A DNA stretch of 64,000 nucleotides from Cymodocea nodosa (taxonomy: Eukaryota > Streptophyta > Magnoliopsida > Alismatales > Cymodoceaceae). The number at the start of each line of letters is the position of its first letter. Position 1 is the first letter of the stretch. The stretch covers positions 5,605,501-5,669,500 of the forward strand of contig CM072345.1 of assembly GCA_036874045.1 (NCBI GenBank), in the 5' to 3' direction. A program made the translations under genes and the position numbers. Below, piece after piece: positions 44,861-55,873 of the stretch. Under the pieces are notes generated by a model. That model searched no databases. It was not told where the DNA came from and worked only from the letters and a program-made list of their open reading frames with translations.

Positions 44861-44964
44861 AATGTTTTACTGACAACCTTTCGTGTTTCTACCTTGGTAA
44901 AACCCTAGTTTCACAATCTTTACTTCCACTAAGTTCTACAGTGAACAACGAAGATAAATCGACA

Positions 44965-47335
44965 ATGTCAGGACATGGACGATGTAGGATCGTATGGTTA
45001 CACAAGAGGGGCGTGAATTGTGTATCTTTAATAATTTCTAAAATATAATAGAAACTTTAAAACTCAAAAACAAGTCGAGACATTGTTTTCATAAAATCAT
45101 TTTTATTCAAGGTTTCAATTACAATATACAATTCAATTCTCCTCAGAAATTGTAGATGCAATTATAACTCGATACCATATATCATCTAAACAATTTCATA
45201 ACTACAAACAGAGAAAACTAATTTTCAGAATTTAAAACATTTCTCCTTGTTTGAGATCTTTCTTCTTCTTCTTTCTTCTTCAGCAATTCTTCAGTGACGA
45301 ACATCTTGTCTTTCTCTGCTTCACCGAATTAGCTTTCTTATGATACTTCAAATCTTCAGTGACGAAAATCTTACCTTTTTATGCTTCACTGAATTTTCTT
45401 CCACTTGAGAGATTTTGCCCGAGAAGGTGTTTTTGATCCTTGAAAAAGATTTCTCTTTTGGTGTGCAGGGATGGTTTGATCCTTGAAAAGATTTTTCTTT
45501 TTGTGTGCAAGGATGGTTTGATCAACGAGAACTCTATGCCTTTTATATTGTATCTTCATTTCATGCATATCCTCAACGTTTAATCACTACCAGTTTTCCA
45601 CTTCTCCACGTCTTTTCTTTTTCGTTCATCGAAACACACACGTTCCAACCCACGTTTATATTTCCTTTAAACATCAGTCTTGGATCTCTGAAAAATTTCC
45701 TGCAAAATAAACTTTCTCGTCCAAAAGTTTTTCATCAGTGTAATAAGAAGTCGTTACTTTAATGTTAACTAAATGAGTAACACAAGTATATATATATAAC
45801 TTAACGAGTTCACCATGTGCCATTTCACGTGACAAGTACTGTAGCTAACTCAACGAACTAAGTCTGTGGTGTTATGCTATCTCAACGAACCAGCTTAACC
45901 TTTCTTTCGGAAGGTTAAACGATAACTCACTGAAAACAGTTTAAGTTTCGGATAATTACGGATGTAAGTCACCGAAAAACTCTTTATATGATAAAACTAG
46001 TGAGACACGTGTCAAGACCTGAAAACATGACTTAAGTTACCTTTCGGATAGTTACGACTGTAAGTCTCCGAAAAACTTTAACTCACCGATTTAGTAATAA
46101 ACAAATGTTTTTATAATAAGAATTTTACCACGTGCAAAAAAAACAACTTAAGTTTATAACGCTAACCTAATGCGTTGCCTTAGTGTTCAATATAGCAACT
46201 CAACGCGTTTAGTTATGTTAACTTAACGAGTTAAACATGTGCACCTCACGTGATACAATACAACATTCGTAACTTATAATTTCACCACGTGTATAACACT
46301 AACTTAACGAGTTCGTCTCTTCTTTTACTCACTAACTGAACGAGTTATCACGTGACTTATTTTAACCTTTAAGCCTTTAACTTAACGAGTTCTCACGTGA
46401 CCTCTATACAAACAAAACTCTAACTTAACGAGTTGTCTAAACGTGCACTGTTCATGATACAGAAGATATAACTTTAAAACATATCATGCTTTTTAATAAA
46501 ACCACACGTTAACTTAACGTTTAGCTAAATGAGAAATTAATGCAATGAAATGACTAGTTATTAACTTCAGATCCAATACAGACAAGTATTTATATCAGTA
46601 AGCTTTTTCTGTATTAATTGATGATTTTAATTTCTTTTCACAAGCAATAGTAATTGAGCAAATATGATTATTTTCATTCAGCACACATCATCAAAACAAA
46701 AATACTCAATAGACGAGGACGTGGTAGAATAACAAAAGTGTAGAAAAGAGAGATGGAACTTCAGAAGATAGAAAGTGAGATCAATGACATTTACTCAAGG
46801 TATACTTTTTCTAATGAAGTGCTACATGAAATTCAAAAAGTAGTTCAAGACGAGAAAAATTTCTATTGGAAATTTATTAGAAACTATGTTGACACAGTCT
46901 AGACTAAAATAGACTTAACTTTTTATGTTACAAATGTGGAAAAGAACATTACAACCTAATCCTGAGGTTGTAACACGTTCTAGACAATTACTTGAAAAAT
47001 TGGTACAGTCTATTACTTATTATGGAAAGAAATGGAGACCAATGATAGAAAATGTCAATAGGGAATTAGAATCTTTGTATTCCCAACATTATTTTCCCTC
47101 GGTTGTTTTAGACGAAATTCAAAAGTTTATTGATGAACAGAAAACTACCATTTGGAAAATAGGCCTTCGAAGTGAAGGACAAAAAGTTTATCAACTAAAA
47201 ATGGCAGAAGTTGAGAGCTTAAAACTCTATATTCTATTATTGCAACCTAAGCATCATGGTGAAGGACCATCAAGACTACAAGTGCCTTTAATAGGAGAAA
47301 TTAAGAAAACATTAGAACCTCCTTGTGATGCGTGT
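44965..47335 (+). pseudogene. Env-like frame D, N-terminal part (split by a solo B LTR)
   Basis: Begins at 44965 with MSGHGR and, after the solo LTR and its GACGA duplication, goes on at 46717 with Gly/Arg-rich sequence. It then shows a charged coiled-coil region (LQKIESEINDIYSRY near 46745) and a Lys/Glu/Leu-rich region (46925-47330). I recognise no enzymatic domain. Position downstream of a Sirevirus-like pol, with a later transmembrane-like segment and an Athila-env-like domain (see 52608-53814), suggests an env-like third gene. It may instead belong to another element. Fossil, several breaks. Confidence 0.5.
44983..46711 (-). repeat. Solo LTR of Copia family B
   Basis: 1,729 bp; TGTAGGATCG...CTCAATA (terminal CA decayed). 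Perfect GACGA duplication on both sides (44978-44982, 46712-46716). Same family as the LTR at 4296-41136, opposite orientation. It carries many TAACTTAACGAG words, and the block 46138-46320 aligns with Gypsy LTRs G1 and G2. Confidence 0.93.
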
Positions 47336-47694
47336 GTCTTCCATCAAGTATATGTATATGTCATTGTATATGGTTGTATTTCTTTGATAGTTTGTATAGG
47401 GGCAAACTTGTCTTTTGGGTATCACCCATCGTTGCCCCTATAAAAGGGGTCATCTTCATCCAAGGGAAGGCTAATAAGCCAAATCTCTAGATTTCGTTCT
47501 TCCCCTTCTTTGTACCAACAACCATACAGCAAGGAATCACGATAGATTGATCACCCATAGATGTACCCATGTTGGGAAACCATGTAAATTTGTTGTTCTT
47601 CAGAATTCTCCATTCGCATTCCTCTCATCCACATTGATCTCTTCTCCACACCACTCCTAGATGCTCCACGTTTGTTTGATCTTTCCGCACAAAA
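47336..47694 (+). repeat. 5' LTR of C1
   Basis: Starts TGATGCGTGTG, has TATAAAA at 47439-47445 inside the palindrome CCCCTATAAAAGGGG, and ends near CCGCACAA. Matches 52239-52607. Confidence 0.92.
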
Positions 47695-47696
47695 AT

Positions 47697-47709
47697 TGGT
47701 ATCAAAGCC
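47697..47709 (+). other. Primer-binding site of C1
   Basis: TGGTATCAAAGCC, one change from the initiator-Met site TGGTATCAGAGCC. Confidence 0.9.
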
Positions 47710-48232
47710 AAGTTGGACATCTCCAGGTTTGCATCTGAAGTTTCGAAGAGTTTCATCAAGGTTCAAGCCATTTCCGCAAGGGATTTCTCCATTGTTGTAA
47801 CTATCGTCATCATCAGCGCCAATCTGCACACTCCGACGCCAACTCGTGTGCCTTCCTCGTCCATGCTCCGTTGCATCTCAAATTTTGAGGACGTGTTGTA
47901 AGCTTCCTGAACTTCCTTCCTTTAAAATTTCGTGGTCAGAAGTTTCATATTCAGAGAGATACAGCAGGAGGTGTCTGACTAGTGCACAATAGTTTTTTGG
48001 ACGAGTGACTCTTTGATTGTCGGATTTTGGGCATTTTGTGATTGTGATTTTGTGCTTGGTTTGTACAAGTATTTGCTACTGTTTTGTGCTAAGTAGTGTG
48101 CTTGGCTTGTAGCTGATTGCATTTCATTGAAATCAGTAGTTTCAGTAGCATATTGTTGTTGAGATATTGCTTGCTATTGTGTACCTTACCGTAGAATTGT
48201 GTGTATTGCTGGTTGTTTGTTGATTTGAAAAC

Positions 48233-49070
48233 ATGAATACTTCGGGGTTGAAGATAGAAAAGTTTGATGGTAAGAATAGCTTCAGCTTATGGCAAATTAA
48301 GATGAAAGCACTTCTAAAGCAACAAGGTATTTGGGCTCCTTTAAATAAGGAAACTACTTTGAACAGAAATTCGCTAGAGTTTGAATTGCATGAGGAGAAA
48401 GCTCACTCCACCATCTTGTTGTGTTTGTCTGATGAAGTTATAATAGAAGTTGCTGATGAATCTACCTCTTTAGGCCTTTGGCAGAAACTTGAGTCATTAT
48501 ATATGACTAAGTCTTTAACAAACAAATTGTTGTTAAAGCAAAGACTGTTCTCTTTAAAGATGATAGAAGGTGTACCTCTCAAGCAGCATTTAGATCAGCT
48601 AAATGGTATTCTGATGGAACTCAAAAATATTGGAGTAATCATAGATGATGAAGATGCAGCTCTTATCTTGCTTTCTTCACTCCCATTGAGTTATGAAAAC
48701 TTTGTTCAATCTTGTGTAGTTGGAAGAGATTCAATTACATTGGAGGAAGTGAGGTCCAACCTTCATTCTAGGGAGCTTAGGCACATGGTGCATGGTAGAA
48801 ACGAGGTAAGTGGTGTTGGCCTCTCAGCTTAGCAGCAAGAGAATAGGGGAAGAAGCTAAAGACAAGGTGGAGGGAAGAATAGAAGTAGAAGCAAGTTGAA
48901 GGGCAAGTACTCTAAGGATACTTGCCATTACTGTAAGGAGAAAGGACATTGGAAATCACATTGTCCCAAGCTTATGAACAAAGGAAAGGCTACTGTGGTA
49001 GAAACCAGTTCTGCGTCAGGTGATGACTTTTCTCTTACAGTTTGTTGCAGTGCCTATTTTGATGATCAGT
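48233..49070 (+). pseudogene. gag of C1
   Basis: Starts MNTSGLKIEKFDGKNSFSLW, a typical Tork/Tnt1 gag opening, continues with the UBN2 region (LPLSYENFVQSCVVGRDSITL) and a CCHC zinc knuckle (CHYCKEKGHWKSHC near 48921-48964). Shorter than the family A and E gags and without a long coiled coil. A leader of about 540 bases separates it from the 5' LTR. Broken. Confidence 0.92.
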
Positions 49071-52000
49071 GGATTATGGACTTAAGAGCTTCACATCATA
49101 TGACTCCTACTAGGGAGTATTTTGACACCTACAAGCAGGTGGAGGGTGGTCAAGTGACCTTGGCCAATGATGATGTGTGTTTTAGAGTTGGTGTGGGCAC
49201 TATAAAATTTAAACTGCATGATGGCACAGTTAGAATTCTAGAGGACGTTTGACACGACCCAAAGCTTGGAAAAAGTCTAATCTCACTAATGGCCCTTGAT
49301 GCTAAGGGTTATAGATATACAGGTGGTGAGGGGAAGATCAGCATACTAAAAGGCTCATTAGTTGTTATGAAGGGAACCAAATCTAGTCCCTTATACATTC
49401 TGCAGGGCACTCCAATTGTTGGCGCAGCTACATCAACTATATTTGGTCAGTAGGATTTTTTTGTCATGTAGCACTTAAGGATGGGTCATTTGGGGTAGAA
49501 AGGAATGCAAAAATTGAATAGTCTAGGCAAGTTTGATGGGCACAAGGTTGCTTGTATTGACATGTGCAAGCATTGTGTTTTTGGTAAATAGAAAAGAGTG
49601 TCATTTGCACGTAGTCAACACAGCTCCAAGGGAGTTCTTGATTATATTCATGCTGATTGTTGGGGGCCTTTACGTCAGCCTTCTATTGTAGGTTTCAGAT
49701 ATTTTCTTTCTATCATTGACTATCATTCAAGGATGAACTAGGTTTTCTTTTTGACACACAAAAGTGAAGCTTTTACTAGCTTCAAGCATTGGAAGAAGTA
49801 GGTAGAAAACCAAACAAACAGAAAGGTAAAATATCTTAGAACTGATAATGGTCTTAAGTTTTGTTCTCAAGAATTTGATAACTTTTGTAAAGATGAAGGC
49901 ATTACACGGCATAACACCGTTAGGTATACCCCTCAGCAAAATGGAGTGGCTGAAAGATTGAATAGAACACTCCTAGAAAAGGCACGTTGTATGTTGTCTC
50001 ATGCAGGTTTGAGTAAGAAGTTTTGGGCAGAGGTTGTTAACACAGCTTCCTATCTAGTGAATAGATCCCCTTCCAGTGCCTTAGATGGGAAGATACCTCT
50101 TGAGGTATGGTTGAAAAGATCTGCTAGTTATTCAAAGATCAAAATTTTTAGATGTCCAGCTTACTATCATGTGAACAATGGCAAGTTGGAACCACGTGCC
50201 AAGAAAGGCATATTTGTGGGCTATGGTGTTGGTGTAAAGGGATACAGGATATATGATATTGAGTCTCACAAAGTAATATATAGCCGTGATGTTACTTTTG
50301 ATGATAATTCTCTTTTGTAGGAAATAAATAGACTAGCAGGTGAAACACCAGAAGTTGAGCACACCCTTCTTGAACAGATTGAGATAGATGACGCATAGCA
50401 GCCGTCTATCACTGATCAAGTTGAAATTAAAGAAACTTCATTTGAAACTTAGGAAAATGAAATTGAGGAGCAAGAGGTGGAGCAACCACCACCAAGAACC
50501 ATTGGCAAAGATCATCCTAGAAGAGACGTTAGACCTCCAATTAGATATGGCTACGACAATTTGGTTGCTTTTGCCTTATAGGTAGCAGTTGAGGTGGAGG
50601 ATTCTGTTGATCCACCTACATATGAAGCTGCAATGAAAGATTCAGAAGCTGGTCTTTGGATGTCTACTATGGAGGAGGAACTCCAATCTCTCCATAAGAA
50701 CAAGACTTGGGAACTGGTGAAACGTCCAAAGACTACAAATATTGTTGGTTGCAAATGGGTCTATAAGAAGAAGATTGGGACTCAAGGCAACGTAGGTGTG
50801 CAACACAAGGCAATATTAGTCGCCAAAGGTTATTCACAGCGAGAAGGAGTTGACTTTAATGAGGTATTTGCTCCTATTATACGTCATACATCTATTAGAA
50901 TTTTGTTATCTATTGCTGCAGCACAGAATTTAGAATTGGAATAGCTAGATGTAAAGACGGCCTTCTTGCATGGTGAGTTGGAAGAAGATATTTGGATGGA
51001 ACAACCAACAAGGTTTGTGGTGAAAGGCAAATCTGATTGGGTGTGCAAATTAAAGAAGTCATTGTATGGACTTAAACAGTCACCATGCCAATGGTACAAG
51101 AGGTTTGATGCCTTTATAGTTAAAGTTGGTTTTAGACGCAGCAACTATGATTCATGTGTATATGTTAAAACTCTTGATAAGAATACACATGTTTATTTGT
51201 TATTGTATGTTGATGATATTCTTATAGTTGCGAAGAATATTGAAGTGATATAGGAGCTGAAGGACACATTAAAATCAGAATTTGATATGAAGGATCTTGG
51301 TCCAGCTGGCAAAATTCTTGGAATGGAGATTAGGCGTGAAAGAAATTCTAGTAAGCTATTTTTGAATCAACAAAAGTATATTGAAAAGATCCTTAGCAGA
51401 TTTGGTATGGCTTCATGCAAAGCCATTAGCACACCTTATGACAGAAATGTCAAATTGTCATCTACGATGTGTCCACAAACTGATTCTGAAAAGCTTGATA
51501 TGCAACGAGTTCCTTATGCTCAGGCAGTTGGAAGTCTTATGTATGCTATGGTATGCACTAGGCCTGATTTGGCATATCCTTTAAGTGTTGTTAGTAGGTT
51601 CATGTCCAATCTGGGTAGGGAACATTGGAAAGCAGTTAAAAGGATATTCAGATATTTGAAAGGAACTCCAGGCGTTGACTTAATGTATGTAGCAGATCAG
51701 GGTTGTACTATGGCTGGTTATACAGACTCAAACTATGCAAGTGATGTTAACAGAAGGAGATCATTATCTGGTTATGTCTTTACATTTGCAGGTTCTATTG
51801 TGAGTTGGAAATCAACTCTTCAGCCTACGGTATCTCTGTCTACAACTAAGGCTGAATATGTGGCTATGATAGAAGCTACAAAGGAAGGGATTTGGTTGAA
51901 AGGCTTACTTGGAGACTTTGGTTGGCGCATTGATAAAGCTGATATCTTCTGTGATAGTCTTAGTGCTATTTGTCTCTCCAAAGATAATGTCTTTCATGAT

Positions 52001-52168
52001 AGAACTAAACATATTGATGTTAACTATCACTTCCTCAGAAATGAAGACAAGATAAAGATTATGAAAGTCAACACAAAGGATAACCTGGCTGATATGTTTA
52101 CAAAGGGCATTGCTGAAAGCAAGTTCAAGCATTACTTGGTCTTACTCAACGTCTATTGCTGCTGTTGA
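49071..52168 (+). pseudogene. pol of C1 (protease, integrase, RT, RNase H)
   Basis: Protease motif DLRASHHMTP near 49078; integrase zinc pair and core (TPQQNGVAERLNRTLLEKAR near 49930-49985); RT with LDVKTAFLHGELEEDIWMEQ (near 50946) and YVDDILIV (near 51207); RNase H from YTDSNYASDVNRRRSLSGY (about 51720) to VNTKDNLADMFTKG (about 52105). Order is the standard Copia order. Fossil with roughly eight breaks. Confidence 0.93.
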
Positions 52169-52238
52169 CCCACGCTGGGTCTTGGTGATCTATCACTTGT
52201 TTGTGGTGAAGATTGATGAAAGACAAGGTGGAGATTTG

Positions 52239-52607
52239 TGATGCGTGTGTCTTTCATCAAGTATATGTATATGTCATTGTATATGGTTGTATTTCTTTGA
52301 TAGTTTGTATAGGGGCAAACTTGTCTTTTGGGTATCACCCATCGTTGCCCCTATAAAAGGGGTCATCTTCGTCCAAGGGAAGGCTAACAAGCCAAATACC
52401 TAGATTTCGTTCTCCCCCTTCTTTGTACCAGCAACCATACAACAAGGAATCACGATAGATTGATCACCCGTGGACGTACTCATGTTGGGGAACCACGTAA
52501 ATTTGTTGTTCTTCCGAATTCTCCACTCGCATTCCTCTCATCCACGTTGATCTCTTCTCCACGCCACCCCTAGATGCTCCATGTTTGTTTGATCTTTCCG
52601 CACAACA
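52239..52607 (+). repeat. 3' LTR of C1
   Basis: Follows a purine tract (AAGGTGGAGATTTG) and runs to CCGCACAACA. TATAAAA at 52352-52358 inside the same palindrome. The end matches the C2 LTR terminus at 53815 in reverse. Confidence 0.93.
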
Positions 52608-53814
52608 CTCTTGAACAACCTAAAACACTATAGACATATAGTAGAAAAAAGAAGAAGACATTAGAATATTTTGGACTAACTACAGGTGTACAAGGCATAT
52701 TGCAACAAAGAGAAGAATTGTTGAAAAATGGAAAACTATGTTCTATTGCACAAGTTGGACAGAATTTTGTTTCAGGAATCCCAACAGATGTGACAAATAT
52801 CGAATTACAAGCATACACTTTAAGGTATTGTGTCACATTAGTGTATAATGTTTCTTTTATTACAATGGACAATTTTTCACATCATGCTACAAGCGAACAT
52901 TCTTTTCCTATGGAAAGAGAACATGTAGGAAATTTTGATGATATATATACAGATGATATCAATTTTGATGACATTTTTGATGACATAGACATTGAGTCTA
53001 TGAATTTTGAAGATATTTCATTTGAAGAGGAATGTACAAATATTTTTCCACTTACTATATCTCGGATAGAGATTTTTGATTTTTGGTATAGTTGCTTATA
53101 CTACATTTTATACATGTGGTTATGTCTGTTACAATATACAGTATATTTGTTGATAAATGTATACAATCAGCAAACTACACAGCTACAAATAGAATATGAC
53201 ATTGCTAATGTCTCAATTATAGAAATTTTAGAATCACAGAATGACTCTATTACACAGACAGATATAGAACATTCTTTCATACAGAGACAGTTGTTGTACA
53301 AACCAATTATAGAAATAAATGTTGCTAACAGATAGAGGAGTACACAGACTATTTATACTGATATACATATATTAGTTATTGATATGTTTCATGAAGATCA
53401 AATAGAGGAAACTTAGTAGATTATTGATACGAACTTGTAAGTTGTTTCCACTCACACTTAATAGTGGAAGAAGGTATTCCTATTTCAAATATATAAGAAT
53501 TCAATATATATTTAACTCCAGAATTACTTTATCAAGTACTTGGTCTGAAAAATGGAGTTAAATTATCAAAAAGAAAATAGGTTTATCAATTGGAATGGGA
53601 CATTAAAAGTTTAGCCAAAGATCCGACTGCCAACAATCAAATGAGATTACTAAATGATTTAAATGGCCAAGCACATTTTATTGCAAAAATACTGCATGCT
53701 TCACTATTTCAAAGGTTTGGTCATAGTGCAGAAGTTAGCAGATGCTATCTTTATGCTACATATGCGTTGATTAATCATATACATGTGAACTAGTATGATA
53801 TTTTTGTTTATCAT
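52608..53814 (+). pseudogene. Env-like frame D, C-terminal part
   Basis: The longest open piece (52700-53335) has an acidic stretch with repeated Phe-Asp-Asp motifs (about 52937-53030), then a strongly hydrophobic, transmembrane-like segment (FWYSCLYYILYMWLCLLQY followed by TVYLLINVY, about 53070-53165). Further on, 53590-53793 shows LNDLNGQAHFIAKILHASLF and LYATYALINHIHVN, a diverged version of the env-like domain of G1 and G2 (LNGKAHMVANILIKN...WATYAVVNKIQIN). Frame D is cut at 53815 by C2. Fossil, several breaks. Assignment as env-like is inference. Confidence 0.5.
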
Positions 53815-54057
53815 TGTTGTACGGAAAGATCAAACAAACGTGGAGCATCTAGGGGTGACGTGGAGAAGAGATCTACGTGGAAGAGAGGATTGCGAGTGGA
53901 GAATTCAAAAAACAACAAATTTACGTGGTTCCCCAACATGGGTACGTCCACGGGTGATCAATCTATCGTGATTCTTTGCTGTATGGTTGCTGGTACAAAG
54001 AAGGGGGAGAACAAAATCAAGGGGTGGTTTGGCATGGCATCCCTTGGACGTAGATGA
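53815..54057 (-). repeat. C2 3' LTR, outer part
   Basis: Starts TGTTGTACGGAAAG, the reverse complement of the C1 LTR end, and proceeds through the region matching 52375-52607. Breaks at ...GTAGATGA, where A2 begins; GATGA is the A2 duplication. Confidence 0.92.
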
Positions 54058-55822
54058 TGTTAGGACCCTAGTATTTTGATAATGCAAAACCTATGTGAGG
54101 AAACATATTGTATTTCACAGTTAAGTCAGTGCAGCATTAGATCAGAAGGCAGATAGAATAGATTCCATGCAGATGAATAGATGGAGAAGTTTCCAGATAA
54201 TACTGTCTTAAACTTACAAGAAAATTAGATAGTTATAGGTTTGAAGAGTAAGTTTAAAACAGTAGCAATACTATCGAACAGTTAGAAGAATAACTATCCG
54301 AAATTGTAAAGCCTTCGGAGAGTTATTTTATCAGACAGTTAAGGGGATTGAATGATCGGATAGTTAAGGAGTTAACTATCTGGAAGCTTGAAGGACTTTT
54401 CGGAGAGTTACAGGTATAACTATCCGAAAGTTAAGTCATTCAATAAACCACATGTAGAAATATAGAACGGAAGCTTAAAGGACTTGTCGGAGAGTTAGAT
54501 AACTATTCGAGTTTTTTGGTAAGTTATAGGCATAACTTTCTGGAACTTAAGTCATTTTATTACGCACGTGCAAAATAGAGAAGCCAGCAGTTGAGAGCTT
54601 AAAAGGGAAAATCGAAGAGTTAGAAAGATAACTATCCGAAATTTCAAGAGAGTTTCGGTGAGTTACAGTTTAACTATCCAAAACTTAAGTCATTGAATTT
54701 CCCACATGTAGAATTCCAAACAAATGCTCAAATGGGTTTTCGAAGAGTTAGAAAGATAACTATCCGAAATTTCAAAAGAGTTTCGGTGAGTTATAGTTTA
54801 ACCATCTAAAACTTAAGTCACTGATTTTCCCACGTGCAGAATTCCAAAAAGAAATGCAAATAAGTTTTCAGAGAGTTAGAAAGATAACTATCCGAAATCT
54901 TAAAGTGTTTCGGTGAGTTACAAGGATAACCATTCAAAACTTGAGTCAGCCTTTATGCACGTGCTAAATTAAAGTAATCGAAAAGTTAATAGAGACAAAC
55001 TATTCGACAAGTATATAACTGTTCGATGAGTTACAGTTATAAGTATCCAATTGGATGACAGCTCACATTTAAATATTCTGGAATCCTACCTGGCAGTAAA
55101 GGTTAAGTGATCTTTCAATGAGTTACAGTTATTCTTTGGAGAGTTGCATAGCTAACCATCCGAAAGAACAGGAAAATCGGTAAGATATTTTGAAACGATT
55201 TTTCTGAACGGTTACTTGCAGTATGGGACTTGATCCTAATCAAGTATAGTAGAATACACTCGTTGGAGGAAAATATGATCGTTGTACATATCAAGTATAT
55301 ATTCAAAATACAAACAACAGATATATGAAAACATACACAGCAAGCTACACTAAAAATTCCAATTACATTCAAGTCTGCAAATAGTGAAGAATATTTAGAA
55401 GATCTACTGTAGAAAAAGCTCTTGCGCCAAAACTCTGATTGAAGGTTTAAAGTTGTTGGTTCATGGCTTCAACCTGAAAGCTACATATAGTGTTGGTTTG
55501 AGTTACGACCTGAAAACTCTAGAGGTTAGTTTACTGAAGTTTTTACCTGAAAACTTCTGTGTAGTTGGTTCTTGTTTTGACCTGAAAGCAAGTGTAAGTG
55601 TTGAAACACTTAGTGAAGCCCAAGTGAATCTTGGGGGTGGACTAGCCAAATTGGTGAACCACCTAAAATTTTCCTGTGTGTTTCTTATCTCTATTGATTT
55701 GCATTATATTAGTTTCATCTCATTACATTTTTGTTGAATCATTCGATTCAACATTAAAAAAATTTTAAAACTACACACTTTCACCATTCACCCCCCCTCT
55801 AGTGAGCCTATCGATACTAACA
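54058..55822 (+). repeat. 5' LTR of A2
   Basis: 1,765 bp, TGTTAGGACCC...ATACTAACA. Has the degenerate paired-word array (54290-55160), CACGTG sites near 54565, 54830 and 54959, and the hairpin block (about 55450-55615). Confidence 0.95.
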
Positions 55823-55824
55823 TT

Positions 55825-55836
55825 TGGTATCAGAGC
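55825..55836 (+). other. Primer-binding site of A2
   Basis: TGGTATCAGAGC, perfect initiator-Met type, two bases after the LTR. Confidence 0.95.
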
Positions 55837-55873
55837 AAGGTTAATCCTTCATAAGATTTAACCATCTAGATTT

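Larger units (their letters stand above)
43026..44964 (+). other. Non-coding stretch between F pol and frame D
   Basis: No protein similarity seen. It holds an A9G10 run (43635-43653), a 56-bp minisatellite (43934-44202), a purine tract TGTGGGGGAG (near 44223), and from 44390 to 44860 at least seven words of the CTCGAATAGTTA type. The words match those in the LTR of Copia element E, supporting a link of F and D to that family. Confidence 0.65.
47336..52607 (+). mobile_element. C1, Tnt1/Tork-like Copia element
   Basis: Compact element of 5.3 kb with two ~360-bp LTRs (TGATGCG...), a primer site and one gag-pol region. Gag and RNase H resemble the Tnt1/Tork lineage rather than Sireviruses. LTRs differ by about 5% by eye, nearly all transitions. 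The flanking bases (CCTTG before; CTCTTG after) do not give a clean duplication. Inserted into frame D. Broken, about ten breaks. Confidence 0.92.

Noticed and set aside
44965-45048. A complete small gene of 79 codons starting upstream at 44809
   Set aside because: Its downstream half is the reversed end of the solo B LTR; only the bases from 44965 to 44982 belong to frame D.
46717-53814. Frame D as an endogenous pararetrovirus gene
   Set aside because: I see no movement, coat zinc-finger, protease or RT motif in it, and its C-terminal domain matches the env-like domain of the local Gypsy elements.
55115-55372. Hydrophobic minus-strand frame in the A2 5' LTR, recurring at 61964
   Set aside because: Lies across the TATA region of the LTR, opposite to transcription, and decays between copies; a shadow.
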